A stretch of DNA of 64,000 nt, taken from assembly GCF_020177595.1 (NCBI RefSeq), contig NZ_JAHTBL010000001.1:186001-250000 (forward strand), in the 5' to 3' direction. Below the pieces are notes generated by a model. That model ran no database searches. It was not told the origin of the DNA and saw only the letters and a list, made by a program, of their open reading frames with translations. This DNA is from Cognatishimia sp. MH4019. GTDB taxonomy: Bacteria; Pseudomonadota; Alphaproteobacteria; Rhodobacterales; Rhodobacteraceae. Numbering within the stretch: the first letter of the stretch is position 1; every line of letters starts with the position of its first letter. The position numbers and the translations under genes were made by a program. Shown piece after piece: positions 1-8,763 of the stretch.

Positions 1-597
1 CATCGGGGCAAGCGCAATCGCGTCTGATCCGACGAACATCTCCCCCTCGCCATGACCGATGGCCAAGGGCGATCCAAGCCGCGCGGCCACGATCAGGTCT
101 TCTTCACCATGAAATAGAAAGCAGAGTGCAAAGGCACCTTCCAGCTTGGCGATGGTTTTTCGCGCGGCCTCGACGGGTGTGTCGCCATTCCTCAGAAAAT
201 GATGCGCGAGCATGGCGACGGTTTCAGTGTCGGTCTCGGTCTCGCTGGTCAGGCCGTGTTCGGCCAGTTCGGCGCGCAGATCGCGGAAATTCTCGATGAT
301 CCCGTTATGCACCACGGCCACGTCTCCGCAGCGGTGGGGATGCGCGTTCTCCGCTGTAGGTGCGCCATGTGTCGCCCAGCGGGTATGTCCGATCCCGGAC
401 TTACCTGCCAGCGGGTCATGCACCAGCAAATCCGACAGGTTCACCAGCTTACCCACCGCTCTGCGGCGGTCTAAAGCGCCATCATTGACGGTTGCAATTC
501 CAGCGCTGTCATAGCCGCGATATTCGAGCCGCTTCAGCGCCTCAACAAGGATCGGAGCCACCTCATGGGTGCCAAGAACACCTACAATACCGCACAT
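1..597 (-). CDS. glmS: Glutamine-fructose-6-phosphate aminotransferase (isomerising), N-terminal part
   Basis: GlmS converts fructose-6-phosphate and glutamine to glucosamine-6-phosphate, the first step of UDP-GlcNAc synthesis in the cytoplasm. Only about 199 codons of a protein usually near 605 residues are present; the rest lies beyond position 1. The start is clear: reading leftwards from 597 the protein begins MCGIVGVLG, so Cys2 becomes the N-terminal nucleophile of the class II glutamine amidotransferase domain after Met removal. GIGHTRWATHG and VVHNGIIEN, typical of this domain, follow. The ATG overlaps the glmU stop by one base (TAATG), so translation is coupled and the two pathway enzymes share a transcript. 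The sugar-isomerase domains are not in the window. Identification is secure. Confidence 0.96.
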   Translation of the reverse strand, partial: MCGIVGVLGTHEVAPILVEALKRLEYRGYDSAGIATVNDGALDRRRAVGKLVNLSDLLVHDPLAGKSGIGHTRWATHGAPTAENAHPHRCGDVAVVHNGIIENFRDLRAELAEHGLTSETETDTETVAMLAHHFLRNGDTPVEAARKTIAKLEGAFALCFLFHGEEDLIVAARLGSPLAIGHGEGEMFVGSDAIALAPM

Positions 598-1952
598 TAT
601 GAGCCGTCCTTCTGTCGTTTGGCCTTTATAGCCTTTAACTTTTCGAACAATTTTACGGCAAAGCCGGATTTGTTCTCCTGCCGGGCGCGGGCCACGGCCA
701 GATCGGTTGCCGGGACGTCGCGCGTGATGACAGAGCCGCTTGCCGTCATCGCATCGTCGCCCAGTTTCACAGGGGCGACCAGCATCGTGTTGGATCCCAC
801 GAATACGCGCGCGCCAATCTCGGTCTGGTGTTTCAGAACGCCATCGTAATTGCAGGTGATCGTGCCCGCCCCGATGTTGGAGGACGCGCCGATCTGTGCA
901 TCGCCGATATAGCTGAGGTGGTTCACCTTGGCGCCTTCGGCGAGGGTGGCGTTTTTCAGCTCGACGAAGTTACCGATTTTCACGTCTTCCGACAGTTCGG
1001 TGCCGGGGCGCAGGCGGGCATAGGGGCCGACCACCGCGCCGCGCGCGACATGGCACCCCTCTAGATGCGAGAACGCACGTATGCGCGCACCAGTCTCAAC
1101 CGTGACACCGGGGGCGAAAACCACATTGGGCTCGATAACGCTGTCGCGGCCCAGCACTGTATCGGCGCTGAATTGCACTGTTTCGGGCGCTTGCAATGCC
1201 ACACCATCCTCCATCGCTTTGCGGCGCATCTGGGTTTGGAAAATCCCCTCCGCCTGGGCGAGTTCCGCGCGGGAGTTGATGCCCAGGGTTTCGGCCTCAT
1301 CGCAGCGCACGACGCCTGCCGTCAAACCGCGCTTGTGAGCCAGTTCCGGAATGTCGGTGAGGTAGTATTCCCCAGCGGCATTGTCATTGCCAACCTCGGA
1401 GAGAAGCTCAAAAAGCACATTGCAATCAGCCGCTATAACACCAGAATTACAAAGTGTTATAGCGCGTTCCTCATCCGAAGCCTCATTGTATTCAACGATC
1501 CGCTCAAGCGTATCGCCTTGCGTCACAAGCCGCCCGTAACGCGCTGGATCAGCCGCTTCGAACCCCAGCACAACCACGGCATATTTAGTGCGGGCCTCAA
1601 GCATCGCTTCCAAGGTTTCGGGTTGGATAAAGGGCGTATCGCCAAAGAGCACTATGGCGTCGCCCTCGAACCCCGCCAAAGCCGTGCGAGCCTGTTCGAC
1701 CGCATGGGCGGTGCCCAATTGCTCGGTCTGCAAAACAACGTCGACCTCGGGGTCGTAGATCTGGGCGGCGGCCTTCACGGCCTCGGCACCGTGACCGGTC
1801 ACGACGACGCTTCGGGTTGGAGAAATCGCAGCTGCCGATTGCATCGCGTGATGCAAAAGCGGCGCATTGCCGATCTCGTGCAAGACTTTGGGCAGGTCGG
1901 ACTGCATTCGCGTGCCTTTACCGGCCGCCAATAGAATGAGTGCGGTCGCCAT
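597..1952 (-). CDS. glmU: Bifunctional N-acetylglucosamine-1-phosphate uridyltransferase / glucosamine-1-phosphate acetyltransferase
   Basis: GlmU acetylates glucosamine-1-phosphate and then transfers UMP to make UDP-GlcNAc for peptidoglycan and lipopolysaccharide. The start at 1952 gives 451 residues, the usual length; an upstream in-frame ATG at 1991 would add 13 charged residues, but AAAGGGG stands just before the 1952 ATG. Residues 1-230 form the nucleotidyltransferase domain with LAAGKGTRM near the N-terminus. The C-terminal part is a left-handed beta helix of hexapeptide repeats with the acetyltransferase segment NFVELKN and NHLSYIGDA. It is followed directly by glmS, so this is a two-gene amino-sugar operon, divergent from gph. 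Confidence 0.97.
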   Translation of the reverse strand: MATALILLAAGKGTRMQSDLPKVLHEIGNAPLLHHAMQSAAAISPTRSVVVTGHGAEAVKAAAQIYDPEVDVVLQTEQLGTAHAVEQARTALAGFEGDAIVLFGDTPFIQPETLEAMLEARTKYAVVVLGFEAADPARYGRLVTQGDTLERIVEYNEASDEERAITLCNSGVIAADCNVLFELLSEVGNDNAAGEYYLTDIPELAHKRGLTAGVVRCDEAETLGINSRAELAQAEGIFQTQMRRKAMEDGVALQAPETVQFSADTVLGRDSVIEPNVVFAPGVTVETGARIRAFSHLEGCHVARGAVVGPYARLRPGTELSEDVKIGNFVELKNATLAEGAKVNHLSYIGDAQIGASSNIGAGTITCNYDGVLKHQTEIGARVFVGSNTMLVAPVKLGDDAMTASGSVITRDVPATDLAVARARQENKSGFAVKLFEKLKAIKAKRQKDGS

Positions 1953-1980
1953 GCCTGCCCCTTTTCTTTCTCTTGGCCCC

Positions 1981-2008
1981 GTTTTATCCATCCCTCAGCG
2001 CGCCGCAA
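1981..2008 (-). promoter_or_regulatory. Candidate glmU-glmS promoter
   Basis: On the minus strand a -35 like TTGCGG (2008-2003) and a -10 like TAAAAC (1986-1981) are separated by 16 bases. Transcription would begin near 1974, about 20 bases before the chosen glmU ATG. This agrees with the 1952 start and would exclude the longer reading from 1991. The match to the sigma-70 consensus is moderate. Confidence 0.45.
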
Positions 2009-2055
2009 GGGTGGGCGGATCACATCCAATTACCGAACGTGTCAGCGAGGCCCTT

Positions 2056-2718
2056 ATGCGCACAGTTGTTTTCGATCTCGACGGCACGTTGGCCGATACC
2101 AGCAAAGACCTAATCGCGGCTGCGAACGCTTGTTTTCAAGGGCTTGATTTGGGCAATCTGCTGGACCCGGTAGACGATGCCGCGACGGCTTTCGCAGGCG
2201 GACGGGCCATGCTGCGGCTGGGATTCGAGCGGGCCGGGCGGCATGGTGAGGATGAAGTCGATCGGCAATATCCCATTCTTTTGGACGCCTATGCGCAGGA
2301 TATTGACCGGCACACAGTGCTTTATCCCGGCACGATGGAAGCGGTGGAGCGTTTGAAATCAGGCGGCTACGCCGTGTCGATCTGCACCAACAAGCCCGAA
2401 GGTCTGGCCGAAACGCTGATGCAGCGTCTTGGCGTGCGCGGTGCGTTCGGTGCTTTGGTCGGGGCCGATACCTTGCCAGTTCGCAAGCCCGACCCCGCAC
2501 CGTTTTTTGAGGCGGTTGACCGGGTCGGCGGCACGCGCAACCTGTCGCTTTTGGTGGGCGATACCGTGACGGATCGCAAGACCTCCGCTGCGGCGAAGGT
2601 GCCATCGGTGCTGGTTACGTTTGGCCCCACAGGCCGTGCGGTCGCGGATCTGGAGCCGGAAGCGCTTTTGGATCACTACGATCAACTGGATGCCGTAGTG
2701 GCCGGTCTGATTGGCTGA
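2056..2718 (+). CDS. gph: HAD-family phosphoglycolate phosphatase
   Basis: This 220-residue haloacid-dehalogenase hydrolase most resembles phosphoglycolate phosphatase, which removes 2-phosphoglycolate formed by DNA repair or Rubisco oxygenation. Motif I is at the extreme N-terminus, FDLDGTLADT, with nucleophile Asp7 and acid/base Asp9. The C-terminal half carries the motif III lysine region (TLPVRKPDP) and motif IV VGDTVTDRKT. The helical cap lies between them. The frame is open much further upstream, but that stretch is antisense to glmU; the ATG at 2056 places motif I where the family has it. Its last 37 bases overlap the end of the convergent PrpD-family gene. Exact substrate is inferred from family resemblance only. 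Confidence 0.85.
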   Translation: MRTVVFDLDGTLADTSKDLIAAANACFQGLDLGNLLDPVDDAATAFAGGRAMLRLGFERAGRHGEDEVDRQYPILLDAYAQDIDRHTVLYPGTMEAVERLKSGGYAVSICTNKPEGLAETLMQRLGVRGAFGALVGADTLPVRKPDPAPFFEAVDRVGGTRNLSLLVGDTVTDRKTSAAAKVPSVLVTFGPTGRAVADLEPEALLDHYDQLDAVVAGLIG

Positions 2719-4049
2719 GCCAAGAGGCCGAGAAGCGGTGCGAAGGTGCCATTTGCCAAGCTCATGATCTCGTTTGCGAGCTGATCCGTGTCCTGTATGC
2801 CCAGAACCGGGCGAACCAAAGCGTCGAATTTTTCACGTAACTCCAATGGGGTGGGTGGCGCGTCGTGATCCCATCGGGGCTGATGCCAATCGCTGCTCAG
2901 CCGGGTGCCATCTTGCAATGTCAGATGCACCTGCGCGAGCCGCGTTAGGGGGAAGGCCGCATTTGCCTCCTCGGCCTCGACCATCTTGGTGGCCTGCGAC
3001 AAGCGCAAAATCTCTGGGTCTTTCAGCGCGTCGCCGGTCAGGTCAGACGGCGCAATGCCATCGCGCACAAAGGCGACCGCGCAGGGAAAGGATGTGGAAT
3101 ACTGAGCGTCTTCGGTGCTGGCGGGCAAGGACGTGGCCAGGCGGGTGCATTCGTGAAACGACGCAATCTCGATGGCTTTGATCTGGGTGGAGACCAGACC
3201 GTGCTGGCGGCGCAGGGCAAGCGCGGCTTCCACCGGTGGCTGAGCCCAACGGCAGACAGGATAAGGCTTGAAATACTGCTCATGGATATACCAGCGCGCA
3301 CCCAGATCTTCCCAAGCGGGGCCATGCGCTGTGAGGGCAGGTGCACCGGTGAAGCCGTCGCGCGCCAGCAGCGCCGCGCTGACACCGGCCATCGCGCCCC
3401 AACCAGAGCCATCCTTGACCATGGTTGGATGGTCAATGCAGCGCATCATCTGACTGCGCGGTCCGTGATACTCCGCAATGCCCATTGCATGCTCCATCTG
3501 TGCGGGGGGCAGGCCAAGCATCCGCGCCCCCATAGCCGCCACCGCGACCGCGACCCAAGCGCCTGATGTGTGGTAGTCCGGCACCGTCTCATGCAAAGTG
3601 ATCGCAAGGCGTGCGCCGATTTCGTAAGCAAAAACAAGCGCTTCCAAAAGTACTTTGCCGTCGTCGATCCGCGCCTCCTGCGCCAAAGCAAACAGCCCCG
3701 CGACGACCCCGCAGCCGATATGGCCTTTCGACGGGTTAAACCCGTCATGCCCATCCAATGCGTCGATTGTCATGCCCGTCGCCAAGGCGACCCCGGCGGC
3801 ACTGGCTGTCTGATCGCTGAAAGGCACGCTATGAGATCCGCCAAACTGGCGCGCCGCATGGGTGGTGATGATGCGCGCGAGCTCGGTCTGTGCGCCGCCA
3901 AACCCCACCCCGATCAGGTCCATCAGACACAGATGCGCTTGGCGCTGTGTCGCCTCGTCGAGCCCGTCCCAAGACAGGCTCTCGCTGAAATCATGCAGTT
4001 TGATCATGTTGGAAAGCATGGCGGGTAAAATGGTTTCGCGCATTGACAT
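2682..4049 (-). CDS. MmgE/PrpD family protein (2-methylcitrate dehydratase-like)
   Basis: A 455-residue protein of the MmgE/PrpD fold, whose characterised members include 2-methylcitrate dehydratase and cis-aconitate decarboxylase. Visible family features are the Ala/Gly-rich helical core (ALDGHDGFNPSKGHIGCG, GAWVAVAVAAMGARMLG), the segment MVKDGSGWGAMAG, and HEQYFKPYPVCRWAQP. No prpB or prpC lies near, so a role in propionate catabolism is not supported; members of this family act on varied hydroxy acids. The first codons include several ATGs (4049, 4043, 4019) and none has a convincing ribosome site, so the start is uncertain by about ten residues. It is divergent from the aminotransferase at 4110 and convergent with gph. 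Confidence 0.8.
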   Translation of the reverse strand: MSMRETILPAMLSNMIKLHDFSESLSWDGLDEATQRQAHLCLMDLIGVGFGGAQTELARIITTHAARQFGGSHSVPFSDQTASAAGVALATGMTIDALDGHDGFNPSKGHIGCGVVAGLFALAQEARIDDGKVLLEALVFAYEIGARLAITLHETVPDYHTSGAWVAVAVAAMGARMLGLPPAQMEHAMGIAEYHGPRSQMMRCIDHPTMVKDGSGWGAMAGVSAALLARDGFTGAPALTAHGPAWEDLGARWYIHEQYFKPYPVCRWAQPPVEAALALRRQHGLVSTQIKAIEIASFHECTRLATSLPASTEDAQYSTSFPCAVAFVRDGIAPSDLTGDALKDPEILRLSQATKMVEAEEANAAFPLTRLAQVHLTLQDGTRLSSDWHQPRWDHDAPPTPLELREKFDALVRPVLGIQDTDQLANEIMSLANGTFAPLLGLLAQPIRPATTASS

Positions 4050-4109
4050 TTACGACGATATGATGTCGCGCCTCTCCATTGACGTGACGCTGCAAACGGG
4101 CGCACACTC

Positions 4110-5315
4110 ATGCGTATGACCGAAGTCTTCACAGGCAGTTTCACCCAGCAAGAACCGATCCCGGAGGCAGGGATCGCTGCCGCGCTGGACGTGCTGCGTC
4201 ACGGTCGGCTGCACCGGTACAATACGATCCCCGATGAGGTTGCCGAGGCTGATCTGCTGGAGCAGGAATTTGCCAGCCTGATGGGCGCGAAATACGCGCT
4301 GGCCGTGGCGTCTGGTGGCTATGCGATGGCCACGGCCCTGCGCGCGTGCGGCATTGGAGCAGGCGACAAGGTGCTTTCCAACGCGTTCACATTGGCCCCG
4401 GTGCCTGGGGCGATTGCCAGCGTCGGTGCGACCCCGGTCTTCGTCGAAGTGACCGAGGATCTGACAATTGATCTGACGGATCTGGCGGCGAAGGCCGATC
4501 AGGCCCGCGTCTTGCTGCTCAGCCATATGCGCGGCCACATCGCGGATATGGATGCGCTGATGGCGCTTTGCGAAGCGCGTGACATCACGGTGATCGAGGA
4601 TTGCGCGCACACGATGGGCGCTAAATGGAACGGGACATGGTCCGGACGTCATGGCGTGCTGGGCTGTTATTCGTGCCAGACGTACAAACACGTCAACTCG
4701 GGCGAAGGCGGTTTTCTGGTCGGGGATGATCCAGAGCTGATGGCGCGGGCCGTGATGCTGTCGGGCAGCTATATGATGTATGGCCGTCACGGGGCAGCAC
4801 CTCCGGTCGAGACATTCGAGGATATCCGCTTGGAAACGCCCAATATTTCAGGCCGCATGGACAACTTGCGCGCCGCGATCTTGCGCCCGCAATTGCAGGA
4901 TTTGGCCACGCAATGTGACCGCTGGAACGCGCGCTACCGCGTGATGGAAGACGGGCTGGCGCAGACACCCGGTCTCTATCTGCCGCATCGCCCCGAGGCG
5001 GAAGATTATGTGATGTCGTCGTTTCAGTTCCTGTTGCTCGACTGGGACGAGAACGCCATCCGCCGCGTGATCGCAGGCTGCCTCAACCGAGGGGTGGAAT
5101 TGAAATGGTTCGGCGCGGAAGACCCGGTGGCCTTCACCTCGAAATACGACAGCTGGCGCTATGCCAATCCGCAGCCGATGCCACAGACCGACAGGGTCCT
5201 GCACGGCATTCTGGATATGCGCCTGCCGTTGACATTCAGCCTTGAGGATTGCGCTCTGATCGCCCGGATCATCCGAGACGAGGTCGCGCGCGCGTTTCAA
5301 ATGGCAGCGGAATGA
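4110..5315 (+). CDS. DegT/DnrJ/EryC1/StrS family PLP-dependent aminotransferase
   Basis: A 401-residue fold-type I aminotransferase of the DegT family, which usually transaminates keto sugars. The Schiff-base lysine is visible as K193 in QTYKHVNSGEGG; the preceding VIEDCAHTMGAKWNG segment holds the family's PLP-ring aspartate. An internal ATG at 4116 is an alternative start. The usual partners (nucleotide-sugar dehydratases, glycosyltransferases, flippases) are absent on both sides, so the substrate cannot be inferred. The gene ends two bases before the -35 element of the ivd promoter, so it is probably a single-gene unit rather than part of the leucine operon. Confidence 0.85.
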   Translation: MRMTEVFTGSFTQQEPIPEAGIAAALDVLRHGRLHRYNTIPDEVAEADLLEQEFASLMGAKYALAVASGGYAMATALRACGIGAGDKVLSNAFTLAPVPGAIASVGATPVFVEVTEDLTIDLTDLAAKADQARVLLLSHMRGHIADMDALMALCEARDITVIEDCAHTMGAKWNGTWSGRHGVLGCYSCQTYKHVNSGEGGFLVGDDPELMARAVMLSGSYMMYGRHGAAPPVETFEDIRLETPNISGRMDNLRAAILRPQLQDLATQCDRWNARYRVMEDGLAQTPGLYLPHRPEAEDYVMSSFQFLLLDWDENAIRRVIAGCLNRGVELKWFGAEDPVAFTSKYDSWRYANPQPMPQTDRVLHGILDMRLPLTFSLEDCALIARIIRDEVARAFQMAAE

Positions 5316-5316
5316 T

Positions 5317-5344
5317 TTGACGGAGCCGACTCCTCCGCTATAAA
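5317..5344 (+). promoter_or_regulatory. Promoter of the ivd/mcc leucine-degradation operon
   Basis: TTGACG at 5317-5322 and TATAAA at 5339-5344 with a 16-base spacer make a good sigma-70 promoter directly after the aminotransferase stop codon. Transcription would start near 5351, inside a palindrome, and the leader to the ivd ATG would be about 30 bases. Confidence 0.7.
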
Positions 5345-5358
5345 TGAACAAGCGTTCA
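5345..5358. promoter_or_regulatory. Palindromic operator candidate over the ivd transcription start
   Basis: TGAAC-aagc-GTTCA is a perfect 5-base inverted repeat lying immediately downstream of the -10 element. That position suits a repressor, such as the TetR- or MerR-type regulators that control branched-chain acyl-CoA degradation in proteobacteria. No regulator gene lies in the cluster, so it would act in trans. Confidence 0.5.
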
Positions 5359-5381
5359 ATAAGCGCATGGGAGGATTTGCA

Positions 5382-6545
5382 ATGTTCATGGCGTCGATGA
5401 CGTTCGATCTGGGCGAAGATGTTGCCGCACTGCGTGAAATGGTCCACCGCTGGGCGCAGGATCGTGTCAAGCCGATGGCGGCCGAGATTGACCAGACCAA
5501 TATCTTTCCGGCTGATCTTTGGCGCGAGATGGGCGAATTGGGCCTTCTGGGCATCACGGTCGACGAAGCCTATGGCGGCGCGGGCATGTCCTATCTGGCG
5601 CATACCGTCGCTGTTGAAGAGATTGCGCGGGCGTCTGCCTCGGTCTCGTTGTCTTACGGGGCGCATTCGAACCTGTGTGTGAACCAGATCAAGCTGAACG
5701 GCACCGATGCGCAGAAAGAGAAATACCTGCCGCGCCTTATCTCGGGCGAGCATGTCGGCGCGTTGGCAATGAGCGAGGCGGGGGCGGGATCAGACGTTGT
5801 CTCGATGAAGTTGCGCGCAGAAAAGCGCAATGATCACTATAGGTTAAACGGCAACAAATATTGGATCACCAACGGCCCGGATGCCGACACGCTTGTTGTC
5901 TACGCCAAGACGGACCCGGATATGGGATCGAAAGGCATCACCGCATTCCTGATCGAGAAAGAGATGACGGGTTTCAGCACCTCGCCCCATTTCGACAAGC
6001 TGGGGATGCGTGGTTCGAACACGGCAGAACTGATCTTTGAGGATGTTGAAGTCCCGTTTGAGAATGTGCTGGGCGAAGAGGGACGCGGTGTGCAGGTCCT
6101 GATGTCCGGGCTCGACTATGAACGCGTTGTGCTCGCAGGCATCGGCACCGGCATCATGGCCGCCTGTCTGGACGCAATCATGCCCTACATGGCCGAGCGC
6201 AAGCAATTCGGCGAATCCATTGGAAACTTTCAACTTATGCAGGGCAAAATTGCGGATATGTATACCGCGATGAACTCCGCCCGCGCTTATGTCTACGAGG
6301 TCGCAAAGGCCTGTGATCGCGGCGAGGTGACCCGCCAGGACGCCGCGGCTTGCGTGCTTTATTCCTCGGAGGAGGCGATGAAACAGGCTCATCAGGCGGT
6401 GCAGGCCATGGGCGGGGCGGGGTTTTTGAACGACAGCCCGGTGGCGCGCCTGTTCCGCGATGCCAAGCTGATGGAGATCGGCGCAGGCACGTCCGAGATC
6501 AGGCGCATGCTTGTGGGCCGCGAGATGATGGGAACCATGCTGTGA
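5382..6545 (+). CDS. ivd: Isovaleryl-CoA dehydrogenase
   Basis: Oxidises isovaleryl-CoA to 3-methylcrotonyl-CoA in leucine breakdown, passing electrons to electron-transfer flavoprotein. The chosen ATG has GGGAGGA seven bases upstream and gives 387 residues, normal for the family. It has the three acyl-CoA dehydrogenase domains: helical N-terminus, beta middle domain ([32 protein letters not shown]) and helical C-terminus ending [19 protein letters not shown]. Glu247 in DYERVVL sits where isovaleryl-CoA dehydrogenases keep the catalytic base, which separates them from other acyl-CoA dehydrogenases. First gene of the operon with mccB, mccA, HMG-CoA lyase and the hydratase. Its stop overlaps the GTG of the next gene (GTGA). 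Confidence 0.95.
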   Translation: MFMASMTFDLGEDVAALREMVHRWAQDRVKPMAAEIDQTNIFPADLWREMGELGLLGITVDEAYGGAGMSYLAHTVAVEEIARASASVSLSYGAHSNLCVNQIKLNGTDAQKEKYLPRLISGEHVGALAMSEAGAGSDVVSMKLRAEKRNDHYRLNGNKYWITNGPDADTLVVYAKTDPDMGSKGITAFLIEKEMTGFSTSPHFDKLGMRGSNTAELIFEDVEVPFENVLGEEGRGVQVLMSGLDYERVVLAGIGTGIMAACLDAIMPYMAERKQFGESIGNFQLMQGKIADMYTAMNSARAYVYEVAKACDRGEVTRQDAAACVLYSSEEAMKQAHQAVQAMGGAGFLNDSPVARLFRDAKLMEIGAGTSEIRRMLVGREMMGTML

Positions 6546-7084
6546 ACAATTCGACCGTAAAAGAAAATGATGCCTATAAAGAGGGACTGGCTGAGATACG
6601 GTGGAAGTATGAGACTTTTGGTAAAAATACCTCTGAAAGAGCTTACGAATACGGTACGTTAGTAATTAAGAATGCCTTTCTTGTTTCGGGCGGAGGTTTA
6701 TTTTTCATTCCAGCAATGCTTGGAATGTCGTCTGAGTTAAATGTTGAATACGCCTTCTTATCCGGCATTTTCTTCTTTGGTTCTGTAGTCTTGGCCTTGG
6801 TGTCTAACTTTTTGATTTACATTAACTTTTCGCTTCTGGAGCGTTCTGGGGAAGCAGTTTTTGATCTTGAAAAAATATATTTGCGGCGAAATCTTTCACG
6901 AGAGTTTGAGACAGACAAAGCTGATGAAGCAGAGCTAATCAGAAAGTATAATTCATCTGACGCATGGATTTTTCTTTCCTATTGGCTACCAATCATTTTC
7001 GCATTTCTTTTCTTAGCCTCACTTTTTTTTGGAGCTTATTTTCTTTATCTCGCCTTCGGATTGACTTGGGAGGGAAAGCAGTGA
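6542..7084 (+). CDS. AT-rich small membrane protein inserted between ivd and mccB
   Basis: A 180-residue protein starting at GTG 6542. By eye it has one hydrophobic segment at about residues 40-58 (containing [13 protein letters not shown]), one at about 66-90, a charged middle rich in Glu, Lys and Arg, and one or two helices at about 140-175. The organisation recalls small membrane proteins that travel as cargo with mobile DNA, but I cannot name the family. Base composition is clearly more AT-rich than in ivd and mccB. It overlaps ivd and mccB by four bases (GTGA) at both ends, so it is co-translated with them. It is not a known leucine-pathway component and is probably a transferred cassette. 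Confidence 0.75.
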   Translation: MNNSTVKENDAYKEGLAEIRWKYETFGKNTSERAYEYGTLVIKNAFLVSGGGLFFIPAMLGMSSELNVEYAFLSGIFFFGSVVLALVSNFLIYINFSLLERSGEAVFDLEKIYLRRNLSREFETDKADEAELIRKYNSSDAWIFLSYWLPIIFAFLFLASLFFGAYFLYLAFGLTWEGKQ

Positions 7085-8685
7085 AGCTTTCTGTCCAAGC
7101 GCTGCCCTCATCGCAGGCGTTTCAAAAGAACCGCGCGGCACATCTTGAGGCCTTGGCTGTTGTACAAGAAGCCGCCGCGTGGGCCGCTGCGGGTGGCGGC
7201 GAAAAATCCCGCGCGCGCCACGTCTCGCGGGGCAAAATGCTGCCCCGTGACCGCGTGGCCGGGCTTCTGGACCCCGGATCGCCCTTCCTGGAGGTTGGCG
7301 CAACAGCGGCGCATGGGCTTTACGACGGCGCGGCGCCTTGTGCTGGCGTGATTGCCGGTGTGGGCCGCGTTCAAGGCCAGGAGGTTATGGTTATTTGCAA
7401 CGACGCCACTGTGAAAGGTGGCACTTATTACCCCATGACCGTTAAGAAACACCTAAGAGCGCAGGAGATTGCCGAAGAATGTCGCCTCCCTTGCGTCTAT
7501 CTGGTGGATTCCGGCGGGGCGAACCTGCCCAATCAGGATGAGGTGTTCCCGGATCGCGATCACTTTGGGCGGATTTTCTACAATCAGGCACAGATGAGCG
7601 CGAAGGGCATTCCGCAGATTGCCGTGGTGATGGGATCGTGCACGGCGGGGGGTGCTTATGTGCCCGCGATGTCCGACGTGACGATCATCGTGAAAGACCA
7701 AGGCACGATCTTTCTGGCAGGCCCGCCGCTGGTGAAGGCCGCGACCGGAGAGGTCGTCACAGCCGAGGATCTGGGCGGTGGCGATGTGCACACGCGGCTG
7801 TCGGGTGTCGCGGATTATCTGGCCGAAGATGATGCGCATGCCTTGGCGTTGGCGCGCCGGGCGGTGGGATCACTTAACTTCGATAAGCCTTTGACTGTGC
7901 AATGGGAAACACCAGAAGAGCCGGCTTATGACCCCGAAGAATTATTGGGTGTCGTCCCTGCCGATCTGCGCACGCCCTATGACATTCGCGAGGTGATTGC
8001 ACGGGTTGTTGATGGCTCTCGCTTTGATGAGTTCAAGGCGCGGTTTGGGGAGACTTTGGTCACGGGCTTTGCCCATATCAACGGCTGCCCTGTGGGCCTT
8101 GTGGCGAATAATGGCGTGCTCTTTTCCGAGGCCGCACAGAAAGGGGCACATTTCGTTGAGCTGTGCTCGCAACGCAAAATCCCTTTGGTGTTCTTGCAAA
8201 ATATCACGGGCTTCATGGTGGGCCGCAAATACGAAAACGAAGGCATCGCGCGGCACGGGGCGAAGATGGTGACGGCGGTTGCCACGACATCTGTGCCGAA
8301 GATCACCATGGTGGTTGGAGGTTCTTTCGGAGCTGGAAATTATGGAATGGCAGGAAGGGCTTATCAGCCGAACTTCATGTGGTCCTGGCCCAATTCCCGT
8401 ATCTCTGTCATGGGCGGTGAACAGGCGGCGGGCGTCTTGGCGACCGTTAAACGCGACGCTTTGGAGCGTGCGGGCGAAAGCTGGTCGGCGGAAGATGAGG
8501 CCAAGTTCAAGGCCCCGACGATCAAGATGTTTGAAGAGCAATCGCACCCGCTTTATGCCAGCGCGCGGCTTTGGGATGACGGGGTTATAGACCCCAGAAA
8601 AGCGCGCGATGTGCTGGCGTTAAGCCTGTCTGCCGCTTTGAATGCGCCCATCGAGGACACGCGTTTTGGCGTGTTCAGGATGTAG
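7081..8685 (+). CDS. mccB: Methylcrotonyl-CoA carboxylase, carboxyltransferase (beta) subunit
   Basis: Transfers the carboxyl group from biotin to 3-methylcrotonyl-CoA, giving 3-methylglutaconyl-CoA. The GTG at 7081 has GGGAGG shortly upstream and yields 534 residues, the normal size. Two crotonase-like carboxyltransferase halves are visible: the N-terminal half with [19 protein letters not shown] and [16 protein letters not shown], and the C-terminal half with [26 protein letters not shown] and [16 protein letters not shown]. These segments are characteristic of the methylcrotonyl rather than the propionyl enzyme. It works with MccA encoded at 9171. The start overlaps the preceding AT-rich gene. 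Confidence 0.95.
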   Translation: MKLSVQALPSSQAFQKNRAAHLEALAVVQEAAAWAAAGGGEKSRARHVSRGKMLPRDRVAGLLDPGSPFLEVGATAAHGLYDGAAPCAGVIAGVGRVQGQEVMVICNDATVKGGTYYPMTVKKHLRAQEIAEECRLPCVYLVDSGGANLPNQDEVFPDRDHFGRIFYNQAQMSAKGIPQIAVVMGSCTAGGAYVPAMSDVTIIVKDQGTIFLAGPPLVKAATGEVVTAEDLGGGDVHTRLSGVADYLAEDDAHALALARRAVGSLNFDKPLTVQWETPEEPAYDPEELLGVVPADLRTPYDIREVIARVVDGSRFDEFKARFGETLVTGFAHINGCPVGLVANNGVLFSEAAQKGAHFVELCSQRKIPLVFLQNITGFMVGRKYENEGIARHGAKMVTAVATTSVPKITMVVGGSFGAGNYGMAGRAYQPNFMWSWPNSRISVMGGEQAAGVLATVKRDALERAGESWSAEDEAKFKAPTIKMFEEQSHPLYASARLWDDGVIDPRKARDVLALSLSAALNAPIEDTRFGVFRM

Positions 8686-8694
8686 GGACAGGCC

Positions 8695-8749
8695 GTATGG
8701 TTTGCGTATGGAAAACGTATGGCTCGGGTATGGCTTGGGTATGGACAGG
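8695..8749. repeat. Five tandem 11-bp repeats with a GTATGG core
   Basis: GTATGG occurs at 8695, 8706, 8717, 8728 and 8739, exactly 11 bases apart. The five bases between cores vary (TTTGC, AAAAC, CTCGG, CTTGG, ACAGG). The array fills most of the 78-base gap between mccB and the ASCH gene and ends about 15 bases before the latter's start codon. Regular spacing near one helical turn suggests a protein-binding array or an RNA leader element. Confidence 0.85.
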
Positions 8750-8763
8750 TTAGGACAGATATC

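Noticed and set aside
1065-1934. 289-codon plus-strand frame opposite glmU
   Set aside because: Antisense to a confidently identified gene.
6350-6541. N-terminal extension of the AT-rich membrane protein into ivd
   Set aside because: That part overlaps ivd in another frame and is GC-rich; the GTG at 6542 fits the overlap pattern of the operon.
8686-8763. Start of the ASCH gene at 8719 within the repeats
   Set aside because: It would encode part of the 11-bp repeat; AGGA and the conserved N-terminus favour 8764.
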